Shown: positions 9,005-16,745 of the stretch, piece by piece
How positions within the stretch are numbered: the first letter of the stretch is position 1
Layout of the letters: every line of letters begins with the position of its first letter
Assembly: GCF_009617585.1 (NCBI RefSeq)
Contig: NZ_WIXI01000048.1
Location: forward strand, 248,001 to 312,000
DNA length: 64,000 nucleotides
Source of the DNA: Endobacterium cereale
Lineage (GTDB): Bacteria; Pseudomonadota; Alphaproteobacteria; Rhizobiales; Rhizobiaceae
Direction of reading: 5' to 3'
Made by a program: the position numbers and the translations under genes
The notes under the pieces: generated by a model
Databases searched by the model: none
What the model was told of the DNA's origin: nothing
The model's input: the letters and a program-made list of their open reading frames with translations, nothing else

Positions 9005-9583
9005 TCAGCCCTGCCATTCCCTTGCCAGCAGCAGTTCTTCGAGGCGAAGCATATCGATGGCACGCCGGGCAATGTGATCGACGATATCACCAACCGACTG
9101 CGGCCGATGATAAAACGCCGGTACCGGCGGCATGACTGTCGCCCCCATTTCGGTGACAGAAACCATGTTGCGCAGGTGGCCGAGATGCAGCGGCGTTTCG
9201 CGGGTCAGCAGGATGAGCGGACGGCGCTCCTTCAGATGCACATCGGCGGCGCGGATGAGGAGATTATCCGACAGACCGGAAGCGATGCCGGCCAGCGTGC
9301 GCATGGAACAGGGGGCGACGATCATGCCCGCCGTGCGAAACGAACCGCTGGCGATGGAGGCGCCGATATCCTCGATCGGGTGGTGATGGTGGCAGAGGTC
9401 TATCAAACGAACCAGCGCATCCGGCCCCACCTCCTGCAGAAAAGTGCGGGTTGCCGCTTCCGAGACGACGAGATGCAATTCGACTGTCGGCAGCCTTGCC
9501 AAAAGTTCGCCAATCCGCAACGCGATCGCCGCACCGGATGCACCGGAGACTCCGAGGACGACACGTTTTTTCGGTTCGCTCAT
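9005..9583 (-). CDS. ubiX: Flavin prenyltransferase UbiX
   Basis: A 192-aa flavoprotein that joins a dimethylallyl group to FMN to make prenylated FMN, the cofactor of UbiD. The N-terminal Rossmann segment VVLGVSGASGAAIALRIGEL and the later IVAPCSMRTLAGIASGLSDN (FMN and active-site region) are both diagnostic, as is RPLILLTRETPLHLGHLRNM. The frame is open upstream into ubiD, but the true start is the ATG at 9583, which overlaps the ubiD stop by 1 base within ATGA. It is cotranscribed with ubiD, as expected for an enzyme and its cofactor maker. Confidence 0.95.
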   Translation of the reverse strand: MSEPKKRVVLGVSGASGAAIALRIGELLARLPTVELHLVVSEAATRTFLQEVGPDALVRLIDLCHHHHPIEDIGASIASGSFRTAGMIVAPCSMRTLAGIASGLSDNLLIRAADVHLKERRPLILLTRETPLHLGHLRNMVSVTEMGATVMPPVPAFYHRPQSVGDIVDHIARRAIDMLRLEELLLAREWQG

Positions 9584-11085
9584 CACGGCATATCCAGGCC
9601 AAGCTCGTTCCACATGGCCGAGACGCTCTGTTCGACCTCCGGCGCCATGGTCAGAACCTTGCCCCATTCGCGGTCGGTTTCCGGGCCTATCTTGTTGGTG
9701 GCATCCAGCCCCAGCTTGCCGCCGAGGCCCGGTTTCGGTGAGGCGAAATCGAGGTAATCGATCGGCGTGTCGGTCAAGACCACCATGTCGCGCGAGGCGT
9801 CGAAACGGGTGGCGAGCGCCCACATCACATCCGGCCAGCTGCGGACATCGACGTCGGGATCAACGGCGATGATCAGTTTGGTGTAGGAAAACTGCGGCAG
9901 CATGGACCATAGGCCAAGCATGATACGCCGTGCCTGACCGGCATAACGTTTGTCGATCGACACCACGATTGCGCGGTAGGAACAGGCTTCCGGCGGCAGA
10001 AACAGATCGACTATTTCAGGAAACTGCTTTTTGACCAGCGGCACAAAAAGCTCGTTCATCGCCTCGCCCAGTACCGAAGGCTCATCCGGCGGGCGACCTG
10101 TGTAAGTGGAGAGATAGGCCGGCTTTTGCCGCATGGTGATGGCGGTGACGGTCATGACGGGAAAGCGATCGATGGAATTGTAATAACCGGTGTGATCGCC
10201 ATAAGGCCCTTCATCCGCCAGTTCGGTGGCCGATACCGTGCCCTCGATGACGATCTCCGCATTGGCGGGCACCAGAAGCGGCTGGCTGACGGCTTTTACC
10301 ACGCGCGAGCGGCGGCGGCGCAAAACACCCGCAAAGCCGAGTTCGCTCATGCCTTCCGGCAGCGGCATGACGGCCGACAGAATGGTCTGCGGGTCCGAGC
10401 CTATGACCACGGCGACCGGCGTATCCTTGCCCTGCCTTTGCCATTCGCGATGATGTTTGGCGCCGCCGCGATGAGCAAGCCAGCGCATGATCAGCTGGTT
10501 TCTCCCAAGCTTCTGCATGCGATAGACGCCGAGATTGACGTCCGAAGGGTCATCATGGCTGCGGGTGACGATCAACGGCCATGTCACCAGCGGCGCTGGC
10601 TCACCCGGCCAGCACCACTGGATCGGCAGCTTTGCCAGATCGATATCGTGGCCGCGCAGCACCACATCCTGACAGGCCGCAGAGGCGACCTGCCGAACGC
10701 CCAGCGACAAAGCCGATTGCAGCAGTGGCAACTTGCCGAGCGCCTCCTTCAGCGAGGCAGGCGGACGTGGCTCTCTCAACTCGCCCAGCAGTTCCGCCAG
10801 ATCGCCGATCTTTCCCGGCTCCAGCCCGAAACCAAGCTCGATACGCTCGCGTGTGCCGAAAAGATTGGCAAGCAGCGGAATGGTGGAGATGCTTCCATCG
10901 GCATCCACCGGCTTTTCGAACCACAGGGCCGGACCGCCGGCATGCAGTACGCGGCGATGGATTTCCGTTACCTCGTGCACGAGACTGACCGGCCTGGAAA
11001 TGCGTTGCAGGAGGCCGCGACTTTCCAGTTCCAGGGCGAAATGCTGCAGGTCGCGATAACGGGGCGGAGCGGGGTTCTGAGCCAT
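9583..11085 (-). CDS. ubiD: 4-hydroxy-3-polyprenylbenzoate decarboxylase UbiD
   Basis: A 500-aa prenyl-FMN-dependent decarboxylase of the ubiquinone pathway. Visible family signatures are RDLQHFALELESRGLLQRIS at the N-terminus, DVNLGVYRMQKLGRNQLIMR with HRGGAKHHREW (cofactor and metal site, about residues 175-220), and DEGPYGDHTGYYN carrying the catalytic acid region near 290. The length matches UbiD (about 490-500). Its start is 109 bp from ubiT on the other strand. Together with ubiX downstream and ubiTUV divergent, it points to ubiquinone synthesis rather than to the aromatic-acid decarboxylases of the same superfamily. Confidence 0.94.
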   Translation of the reverse strand: MAQNPAPPRYRDLQHFALELESRGLLQRISRPVSLVHEVTEIHRRVLHAGGPALWFEKPVDADGSISTIPLLANLFGTRERIELGFGLEPGKIGDLAELLGELREPRPPASLKEALGKLPLLQSALSLGVRQVASAACQDVVLRGHDIDLAKLPIQWCWPGEPAPLVTWPLIVTRSHDDPSDVNLGVYRMQKLGRNQLIMRWLAHRGGAKHHREWQRQGKDTPVAVVIGSDPQTILSAVMPLPEGMSELGFAGVLRRRRSRVVKAVSQPLLVPANAEIVIEGTVSATELADEGPYGDHTGYYNSIDRFPVMTVTAITMRQKPAYLSTYTGRPPDEPSVLGEAMNELFVPLVKKQFPEIVDLFLPPEACSYRAIVVSIDKRYAGQARRIMLGLWSMLPQFSYTKLIIAVDPDVDVRSWPDVMWALATRFDASRDMVVLTDTPIDYLDFASPKPGLGGKLGLDATNKIGPETDREWGKVLTMAPEVEQSVSAMWNELGLDMP

Positions 11086-11119
11086 CGCCCTTCTTTGGCG
11101 GCGGATTTTGGTGCCGTCT

Positions 11120-11133
11120 TTGTCCTAGCTCAA
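11120..11133. promoter_or_regulatory. Possible Fnr/FixK-type half-matched box between ubiD and ubiT
   Basis: The sequence TTGTCCTAGCTCAA has the outer TTG-N8-CAA of an Fnr/FixK/CRP-type palindrome but lacks the inner AT...AT of the Fnr consensus TTGAT-N4-ATCAA. It is 34 bp from the ubiD start and 61 bp from the ubiT start, a sensible place to control both divergent units. UbiTUV genes are oxygen-controlled in several proteobacteria, which is why I record it; the match alone is weak. Confidence 0.3.
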
Positions 11134-11194
11134 AAACATGTTGCGCGACGGTCGTTAGCTTTTGCGCGAAATGATCCGGAGACGTCCGCCCCCA

Positions 11195-11704
11195 ATGCAA
11201 CTCATCCCTCCCCTCCTCACTCGCCCGCTCGGCGTCGTTCCGCTTGTCGTCATTGAACGCATCTGTCGCCTGATGTTCAAACGCATCGGCACGGCCCATC
11301 CAGGGCTTTTCGAGCGGCTGGGTGAGCACAAGGCAAAGCGTTACGCTTTTCTGCCCACCGATGTGCCACTGGCCTTCGTTGTGGAACCCGCCAGCGAAAC
11401 CATCTTCGTTTCCCGCAAGACAGCTGAGCTGGCCGCAGACGCAGTGACCGAGGCACCGCTGTTCATGCTGCTGGCTTTGATGGAGGGGCGTTGCGATGCC
11501 GATGCGCTGTTCTTTTCGCGGGATCTTTCCGTCACCGGCGACATGGAGGCGATGCTTGCCATGCGCAACGCGCTCGATGCCAGCACTATCGATCTTTCAA
11601 AGGATCTCGCCCGGCTTGCTGGCCCATTCGCGCCGCTGGCCGGCCGGGTGATCGGTGAAATCCGCAATCGCGCTCTTGGCGGAGAAGCTACCGCATGGAA
11701 CTGA
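11195..11704 (+). CDS. ubiT: Ubiquinone anaerobic biosynthesis accessory factor UbiT (SCP2 domain)
   Basis: About 169 aa with an SCP2 lipid-carrier fold: RIGTAHPGLFERLGEHKAKR, then PTDVPLAFVVEPASETIFVS, then ALMEGRCDADALFFSRDLSV and TGDMEAMLAMRNALD. UbiT is the lipid-binding accessory protein of the oxygen-independent ubiquinone route, the counterpart of UbiJ. I begin at MQLIPPLL; ATG 11171 and TTG 11162 in the same frame are possible and no start has a strong ribosome site. The end overlaps ubiU by 10 bp, showing translational coupling. Confidence 0.9.
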   Translation: MQLIPPLLTRPLGVVPLVVIERICRLMFKRIGTAHPGLFERLGEHKAKRYAFLPTDVPLAFVVEPASETIFVSRKTAELAADAVTEAPLFMLLALMEGRCDADALFFSRDLSVTGDMEAMLAMRNALDASTIDLSKDLARLAGPFAPLAGRVIGEIRNRALGGEATAWN

Positions 11705-12672
11705 TCTGTCCCGCCGGCACGCCGGCTGCCTTCCACGAAGCCGTGGATGCCGGCGCCGATGCCGTTTATTGCGGTTTTCGCGATGAAACCAATGCCCGCA
11801 ATTTTCCGGGCCTCAACTTTTCGCGCGAGGAATTGAAGCAGGCCATCGCCTACGCCAGAAAGAAGGGTTGCGAGACCTTTGTTGCCCTCAACACGTTTAT
11901 GCGGGCAGGTGCCGAAGACATCTGGTACCGGGGCGCGGCCGATGCCATCGCCTGCGGGGCGGATGCGCTGATCCTTGCCGATTTCGGGTTGATGGCACAT
12001 GTGGCGGAAAAATATCCCGAGCAACGGCTGCATGTCTCGGTGCAGGCTTCCGCCTCCAACCCGGATGCCATCAATTTTCTCGTCGACACATTTAATGCCA
12101 AACGCGTGGTTCTGCCGCGCACGCTGACGATTGCCGATATTGCCCGCATCGGCAAATCCATCCGCTGCGAGATGGAAGTGTTCGTGTTCGGCGGCCTGTG
12201 CGTGATGGCGGAAGGACGCTGTTCGCTCTCCTCCTATGCCACCGGCAAATCGCCCAACATGAACGGCGTCTGTTCACCGGCAAGCCATGTGCGCTACCGC
12301 AAGGATGGCCGCGATCTTGTGTCGGAACTTGGCGCATTCACCATCAACCGTTTTCCGGAAGGCGAAGCGGCCGGTTATCCGACGCTTTGCAAGGGTCGTT
12401 TCGATATCGCCGACAGCAGCGGTTACGCTTTCGAGGACCCGGTTTCACTGGATGTAATGGGCGAGTTGGAAGCGCTGAAAGCGGCTGGCGTCAGCGCGCT
12501 GAAGATCGAGGGGCGCCAGCGGGGCAAGGCTTATGTGGCCGAAGTGGTGAAGGTGATGAAGGCTGCTGTGAACAGCCCGCCGGAACAGCGCGGCGCGCTT
12601 CTGTCGCGGTTGCGCAGCATGAGCGAAGGACAAAAGACCACGTCCGGCGCCTACGAGAAACGCTGGAGATAA
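11695..12672 (+). CDS. ubiU: O2-independent ubiquinone hydroxylase component UbiU (U32 peptidase family)
   Basis: A 325-aa U32-family protein. It starts MELICPAGTPAAFHEAVDAG and keeps the four cysteines that in UbiU hold a 4Fe-4S cluster: GGLCVMAEGRCSL, GVCSPASH and PTLCKGRF (about residues 167, 174, 192 and 231). With UbiV it forms a heterodimer that hydroxylates the ubiquinone ring without oxygen, using prephenate-derived oxygen in characterised systems. It overlaps ubiT by 10 bp and is 4 bp from ubiV. The DNA-binding or protease roles of other U32 members are not implied here because the cluster cysteines and neighbours match UbiU. Confidence 0.95.
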   Translation: MELICPAGTPAAFHEAVDAGADAVYCGFRDETNARNFPGLNFSREELKQAIAYARKKGCETFVALNTFMRAGAEDIWYRGAADAIACGADALILADFGLMAHVAEKYPEQRLHVSVQASASNPDAINFLVDTFNAKRVVLPRTLTIADIARIGKSIRCEMEVFVFGGLCVMAEGRCSLSSYATGKSPNMNGVCSPASHVRYRKDGRDLVSELGAFTINRFPEGEAAGYPTLCKGRFDIADSSGYAFEDPVSLDVMGELEALKAAGVSALKIEGRQRGKAYVAEVVKVMKAAVNSPPEQRGALLSRLRSMSEGQKTTSGAYEKRWR

Positions 12673-12676
12673 TGCG

Positions 12677-13606
12677 ATGCCGGAGAGAACACGTCCGGGC
12701 CTGACACTTGGCCCGGTCTACTACCTGTGGGACGCCGCGAAGTGGCGCGATTTCCATTTTCGCATTGCCGATGAAGCGCCGGTCGAGCGCGTGTTGATCG
12801 GTGAGACCGTCTGTTCCAAACGCCAGCATTTCATCGAGCCACATCTCGCCGAAGTGGTGGAGCGGCTGGAAGCTGCGGGCAAGGAGGTGGTGTTTTCCAC
12901 CCTGTCACTGGTGACGCTGGCGCGCGAAAGCAAGCAGATCCGCGAGATGGCTGCCGAGAGCGACCACATGCTGGAGGGCAATGATCTTTCGGCACTGGCC
13001 GTGCTGAAGGACAAACCGCATACGATTAGCCCGTTGATCAATGTCTATAACGCGCCGACCGCGCGGCTTCTGGCCAGCCGTGGTGCCAAAACGATCTGTC
13101 TGCCGCCGGAACTGCCCTTCGCTTCGGTGCAGGAGATTGCCGAAAACTGTCCCGATATCGATTTCGAAGTGTTCGCCTTCGGCCGCATGCCGCTGGCCAT
13201 TTCGGCGCGCTGTGCACATGCGCGCTCCAAGGGACGGATCAAGGATAACTGCCTGTTCGTCTGCGGCGAAGAGCCGGACGGATTGCCAGTGAAGACGCTA
13301 GACCGGCAGTCATTCCTGACGCTGAACGGGGTGCAGACCGTGTCGCATGCCTGCCAGTCTTTGCTCGGCGAACTGGATGATCTGGTTGCCGCCGGCATCC
13401 GCTCGTTCCGCCTGTCTCCTCAGGATTGTAACATGGTGGAAGTCGCAAGGCTTTATCGCGCTGTGCTGGATGGTGTGATGGGTGCGGATGAAGCGATTGC
13501 GGGTTTGCAAAAGATTTACCCGGCGGCACCGCTTTCCAACGGTTTTCATCATGCCCGCGAGGGTGCGGCATGGGTGGCACGAGCGCGGAATTTGCAGGCG
13601 TCTTGA
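12677..13606 (+). CDS. ubiV: O2-independent ubiquinone hydroxylase component UbiV (U32 peptidase family)
   Basis: A 309-aa partner of UbiU. The beginning TLGPVYYLWDAAKWRDF and ERVLIGETVCSKRQ are characteristic. The expected four cluster cysteines are present: one in GETVCSKR (about residue 46) and three in ISARCAHARSKGRIKDNCLF with the following VC (about 178-195). The C-terminal part ends with NGFHHAREGAAWVAR. Gene order ubiT-ubiU-ubiV is the canonical one. After the stop comes the palindromic repeat, and no terminator with a T tract is seen. Confidence 0.95.
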   Translation: MPERTRPGLTLGPVYYLWDAAKWRDFHFRIADEAPVERVLIGETVCSKRQHFIEPHLAEVVERLEAAGKEVVFSTLSLVTLARESKQIREMAAESDHMLEGNDLSALAVLKDKPHTISPLINVYNAPTARLLASRGAKTICLPPELPFASVQEIAENCPDIDFEVFAFGRMPLAISARCAHARSKGRIKDNCLFVCGEEPDGLPVKTLDRQSFLTLNGVQTVSHACQSLLGELDDLVAAGIRSFRLSPQDCNMVEVARLYRAVLDGVMGADEAIAGLQKIYPAAPLSNGFHHAREGAAWVARARNLQAS

Positions 13607-13646
13607 ACGACGAAACGGGAGCGTTTTGAGACACTCCCCCTCTCCT

Positions 13647-13764
13647 CCGTCATCCTCGCCCTTGTGGCGGGGATCCAACAGGCGCGCGTCTGCGCGACAA
13701 AAGAGTCTTTCCAGCCCAAGGCCTTGGGCTGGCGGGATTCCCGTGACGAGCACAGGAATGACGG
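13647..13764. repeat. Palindromic intergenic repeat element
   Basis: A roughly 118-bp imperfect inverted repeat lies between ubiV and kduD, which converge. The left arm begins CCGTCATCCTCGCCCTTG and ends GGGGATCC; the right arm ends GTGACGAGCACAGGAATGACGG. Read on the opposite strand the right arm is CCGTCATTCCTGTGCTCG, matching the left arm with few differences. The centre holds a smaller stem around CCAAGGCCTTGG. This is the form of dispersed rhizobial intergenic palindromes. It may also end transcription from both sides. Confidence 0.75.
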
Positions 13765-13791
13765 AAGATAGAGATTTACCGCTTAAAAAAA

Positions 13792-14544
13792 TCAGCGCGC
13801 CAACCAGCCGCCATCAACCGGCAGAACCGTGCCATGTACGTAATCCGAAGCCTTCGAGGCCAGGAACACGGCAGCACCGCCAAGCTCCGACGGCGTGCCC
13901 CAGCGACCAGCCGGGATACGCGCCAGAATGGCCTCGTTGCGATCCGGGTCTTCCCGCAATGCCGTCGTGTTGTTGGTCGAGAAATAACCCGGCGCGATCG
14001 CGTTGACATTGACGCCCTTGCCCGCCCATTCGCAGGCCAGCAGTTTCGTCAAACCCGCCAAGCCGCTTTTCGAGGCGGTGTAGGACGGAATGCGGATACC
14101 GCCCTGGAAGGACAACAACGACGCGATGTTGATGATCTTGCCGCTGCCGCGCTCCAGCATGTGGCGGCCAGCCGCTTGCGATAGGAAGAACGCCGTCTTC
14201 AGATTGACGTCGATGACGGCGTCCCAGTCTTCCTCGGTAAAATCGACGGCATCAGCCCTGCGGATGATGCCGGCATTGTTGACCAGGATATCGAGCTTTC
14301 CAAAGGTGGAAATCGTTTCGGCGACGATGCCCTTTACAGGCTCGATCGTGCCGAGATCCGCCTTGATGACATGAAAACCGCTGCCGGCAGTTTTGACCGC
14401 CGCCTCGGTTTCATCCATCGACGAGCGGCCGACGGCAACGATGGAGGCCCCGGCCTCGGCGAGCGCAATTGCGATCGCCTGGCCGATGCCGGTGTTGGCG
14501 CCGGTAACAACGGCCACCTGGCCGGAAAGATCGAACAAGGTCAT
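13792..14544 (-). CDS. kduD: 2-dehydro-3-deoxy-D-gluconate 5-dehydrogenase KduD (SDR family)
   Basis: A 250-aa short-chain dehydrogenase that reduces 5-keto-4-deoxyuronate-derived DKII to 2-keto-3-deoxygluconate in pectin breakdown. It has the nucleotide-binding TGANTGIG (residues about 15-22), NNAG near 89, the catalytic serine region NIASLLSFQGG and the YTASKSG motif with catalytic Tyr and Lys, then APGYFSTNNTTALREDPDR, a segment typical of KduD. The frame extends one codon to a TTG, but ATG 14544 fits the family start MTLFDLSGQ. It is the last gene of kduI-kdgF-kduD, which secures the specific name among the many SDRs. Confidence 0.92.
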   Translation of the reverse strand: MTLFDLSGQVAVVTGANTGIGQAIAIALAEAGASIVAVGRSSMDETEAAVKTAGSGFHVIKADLGTIEPVKGIVAETISTFGKLDILVNNAGIIRRADAVDFTEEDWDAVIDVNLKTAFFLSQAAGRHMLERGSGKIINIASLLSFQGGIRIPSYTASKSGLAGLTKLLACEWAGKGVNVNAIAPGYFSTNNTTALREDPDRNEAILARIPAGRWGTPSELGGAAVFLASKASDYVHGTVLPVDGGWLAR

Positions 14545-14552
14545 CAACTATC

Positions 14553-14891
14553 TCACTTCAGGAATTCGGCGCGATGCGGGGTGAAGACGTCGATCAGCCG
14601 GCCGGCTTCGAGCGCTTTCACGCCATGTACCAGATCCGGCGGCACGATGAAGCTGCCGCCCTTGACGAGCGTTTCGGTACGCCCGTCGATGGTGACTTCA
14701 AACGAACCCTCTGCGACATAACTTGCCTGGATATGCGGGTGGTTATGTTTCGCACCGATCGCACCGGCCTCGAACACCACCTCCACCATCATCATTTCCG
14801 GCAGATAGGACATGATGCGACGGGTGACGCCCGGCTCGGGGTTCACCCATTCGGCACCTTCGGCCGAAACGAACAGATCACTGGATGACAT
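14553..14891 (-). CDS. kdgF: Cupin protein KdgF, unsaturated uronate processing
   Basis: A 112-aa single-domain cupin. KdgF speeds the conversion of unsaturated galacturonate from pectin (or alginate) fragments to the linear keto form. The metal-binding histidines and glutamine are visible in KHNHPHIQASYV (residues about 47-58), and the second cupin motif in PPDLVHGVKALE with a histidine near 88. RRIMSYLPEMMMVEVVFEAG is typical of the family. It lies 8 bp upstream of kduD and 9 bp downstream of kduI, in one operon. Confidence 0.9.
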   Translation of the reverse strand: MSSSDLFVSAEGAEWVNPEPGVTRRIMSYLPEMMMVEVVFEAGAIGAKHNHPHIQASYVAEGSFEVTIDGRTETLVKGGSFIVPPDLVHGVKALEAGRLIDVFTPHRAEFLK

Positions 14892-14900
14892 GATCGTTCC

Positions 14901-15692
14901 TCACTTCAGGTCTTCGATGGCGACCGGATCGACATCGGTATAATCGACATTGTCGCCGGCCATGGCCCAGATGAACGTGTAGCTGGATGTGCCAGCCCCC
15001 GAATGGATCGACCAGCCCGGCGACAGGATCGCTTCTTCGTTCTGGACGATCAGGTGGCGGGTTTCATCCGGCTCACCCATCAGGTGGATGACGCGCGCCT
15101 TTTCCGGCAGGTCGAAATAGAGATAGGCTTCCATGCGGCGGTCATGGATATGGCAGGGCATGGTGTTCCAGACCGAACCTTCGGCAAGCGTTGTCATGCC
15201 GACGACGAGCTGGCAGGTCTTTGCGCCTTCCGGGTGGATGAACTGGAAGATCGAACGTTCATTGCTGGTGGCCGGATGCTTGAAATGCGCCGGGGCGCTG
15301 AGCAGGTAGAATTTTGCCGGGTTGCCGGCATCGTCGGACGCGAACGTGACCGAGGAACCGAGACCGGCATAGACCATGTCGCGCGTGCCGGCGGCAAACT
15401 TTTCGCCGTCGACCGTAACCGAGCCCGCGCCGCCGATATTGACGGCGATCAGTTCACGGCGAGCGAGCAGCTTGTCGGTGCCGGCCGGCTTGATGGTTTC
15501 CAATTCAAGCGGCGACGACGTCGGAGTGGCGCCGCCGACGATCATGCGATCGTAATTGGTGTAATGCAGCTGGATGCGGCCATCGACGAAAAGCGGCGGC
15601 AGCAGAAAGTGGTCACGCAGCTGCGCGGTATTGAAGCCGGCAGCTGTCATCGGGTCGATGGCGAAGCGATTGGTGTAATCGGTGTGACTCAT
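14901..15692 (-). CDS. kduI: 5-dehydro-4-deoxy-D-glucuronate isomerase KduI
   Basis: A 263-aa zinc isomerase that turns 5-keto-4-deoxyuronate into 2,5-diketo-3-deoxygluconate (DKII), the substrate of KduD. Key stretches are YDRMIVGGATP, RRELIAVNIGGAGSVTVDG, the zinc site NTMPCHIHDRRMEAYLYFDL with two His and one Glu, and GWSIHSGAGTSSYTFIWAM with the third His. It is shorter than the E. coli enzyme (278 aa) because the middle loop is compact. A GGGAG 6 bp before ATG 15692 sets the start; an upstream TTG is not needed. First gene of its operon and divergent from the GntR regulator. Confidence 0.95.
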   Translation of the reverse strand: MSHTDYTNRFAIDPMTAAGFNTAQLRDHFLLPPLFVDGRIQLHYTNYDRMIVGGATPTSSPLELETIKPAGTDKLLARRELIAVNIGGAGSVTVDGEKFAAGTRDMVYAGLGSSVTFASDDAGNPAKFYLLSAPAHFKHPATSNERSIFQFIHPEGAKTCQLVVGMTTLAEGSVWNTMPCHIHDRRMEAYLYFDLPEKARVIHLMGEPDETRHLIVQNEEAILSPGWSIHSGAGTSSYTFIWAMAGDNVDYTDVDPVAIEDLK

Positions 15693-15785
15693 GTTATCTC
15701 CCAAAACTCCTCAAGTTGAAGTCATCATACATATTGACGAAACGCATACAACGGTCAGAAAAGAAAAATTGCCGTTTGCCATATT

Positions 15786-15803
15786 GGTTTTTCTATAAAA
15801 ACC
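15786..15803. promoter_or_regulatory. Candidate operator: perfect 7-bp palindrome in the kduI-GntR intergenic region
   Basis: GGTTTTTCTATAAAAACC has perfect 7-bp arms around CTAT. It lies 93 bp upstream of kduI and 114 bp upstream of the divergent GntR gene, in a 225-bp A/T-rich gap that holds both promoters. The neighbouring regulator is the natural candidate to bind it. The link is by position only. Confidence 0.4.
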
Positions 15804-15917
15804 TTGCGTTACAGTCTCATTGGTGATCAGAAAAAATCCGGGAACGATATGAGCTTTCGCAAACAAGTCATGCTATCACTGTCATGAATTTGTCTAATTT
15901 CGTTTGAAGCAGGCCAA

Positions 15918-16700
15918 ATGAAAAACTCTGATACGACATCTGGCGGTAAAGAACCGGGCACGGCACGCCGGCCAAAACTGTCCGATCGGATAGTCCTGTC
16001 TTTGCGACAGGATTTTCTGTCAGGTCAGGTGGAAATCGGCCGAAAACTTCCAACGGAAACGCAGTTGTCGGAAAATTTCGACGTCAGCCGCACGGTCGTT
16101 CGAGAGGCGATCGCGACGCTGGTGGCGGACGGATTGGTGGAGACACGGCAGGGAGCCGGTATTTTCGTGCTTGGACACCAACCTTCGTCAACAGCCGTGT
16201 CGATCGCGGTCAAGGATATGTCGGGCAATATTTCGCATGCGCTGAATGTGCTGGAGGTGCGCATTGCACTGGAAATGGAAAGCGCAGCACTGGCCGCCAC
16301 CCGCCGCAGCGCCTCGCAGGAGGCGCAGATCCAGGAGCGGTTTTTCGAATTCGAACACCTGCTGAAACTGGCTCAGCCCACCGGCACCGCCGATTTCGCG
16401 TTTCACCGGGCGATTGCCGAGGCGACAAATAACGCTTTTTACGTAGAAGTGCTGGATTCGCTCGGCAGCCGCACCATTCCCTGTGACGTGACCTCACCCT
16501 ATGCCACGGAAGACGTGCTGTCCTTCACCTATCAGGCTGGGCTTCAACGCGAGCATCTGGCGATCCTGAACGCGATTTCCGCCGGTGATGCACCAGCCGC
16601 GCGTGATGCCATGCGGGCGCACCTGGCCGCCAGCCAGGAACGGTATCGGCAGCGCCTGTTCGAGCGTCGCACCCGCTACCAAAGCGATCAACGCTCCTGA
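15918..16700 (+). CDS. GntR family regulator, FadR (FCD) subfamily
   Basis: A 260-aa regulator. The N-terminal winged helix includes DRIVLSLRQDFLSGQVEIGR and KLPTETQLSENFDVSRTVVR, followed by EAIATLVADGLVETRQGAGI; from about residue 95 an all-helical FCD ligand domain begins VLEVRIALEMESAALAATRR and has HRAIAEATNN and REHLAILNAI, where metal-binding histidines usually sit. Members of this subfamily near kdu genes (ExuR, UxuR and KdgR-like) respond to uronates or their keto products. It is divergent from kduI, so control of kduI-kdgF-kduD is likely. Its 3' end faces the binding-protein gene across a shared hairpin. Confidence 0.9.
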   Translation: MKNSDTTSGGKEPGTARRPKLSDRIVLSLRQDFLSGQVEIGRKLPTETQLSENFDVSRTVVREAIATLVADGLVETRQGAGIFVLGHQPSSTAVSIAVKDMSGNISHALNVLEVRIALEMESAALAATRRSASQEAQIQERFFEFEHLLKLAQPTGTADFAFHRAIAEATNNAFYVEVLDSLGSRTIPCDVTSPYATEDVLSFTYQAGLQREHLAILNAISAGDAPAARDAMRAHLAASQERYRQRLFERRTRYQSDQRS

Positions 16701-16707
16701 CGACGCG

Positions 16708-16740
16708 ACAATGGCCCATGCCGAAAACATGGGCCATTGT
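16708..16740. terminator. Bidirectional terminator-like hairpin
   Basis: ACAATGGCCCATG and CATGGGCCATTGT form a perfect 13-bp stem with a 7-base loop (CCGAAAA), exactly between two convergent genes. There is no U-tract, so the strength is uncertain, but the placement and perfect stem suggest it ends transcription from both sides. Confidence 0.7.
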
Positions 16741-16745
16741 GTTGA

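Noticed and set aside
15723..15731. CATCATACA shared by the kduI promoter region and the TRAP leader (47880-47888)
   Set aside because: One 9-base match between two gaps of this size is about what chance gives, so it is not evidence for a shared operator.
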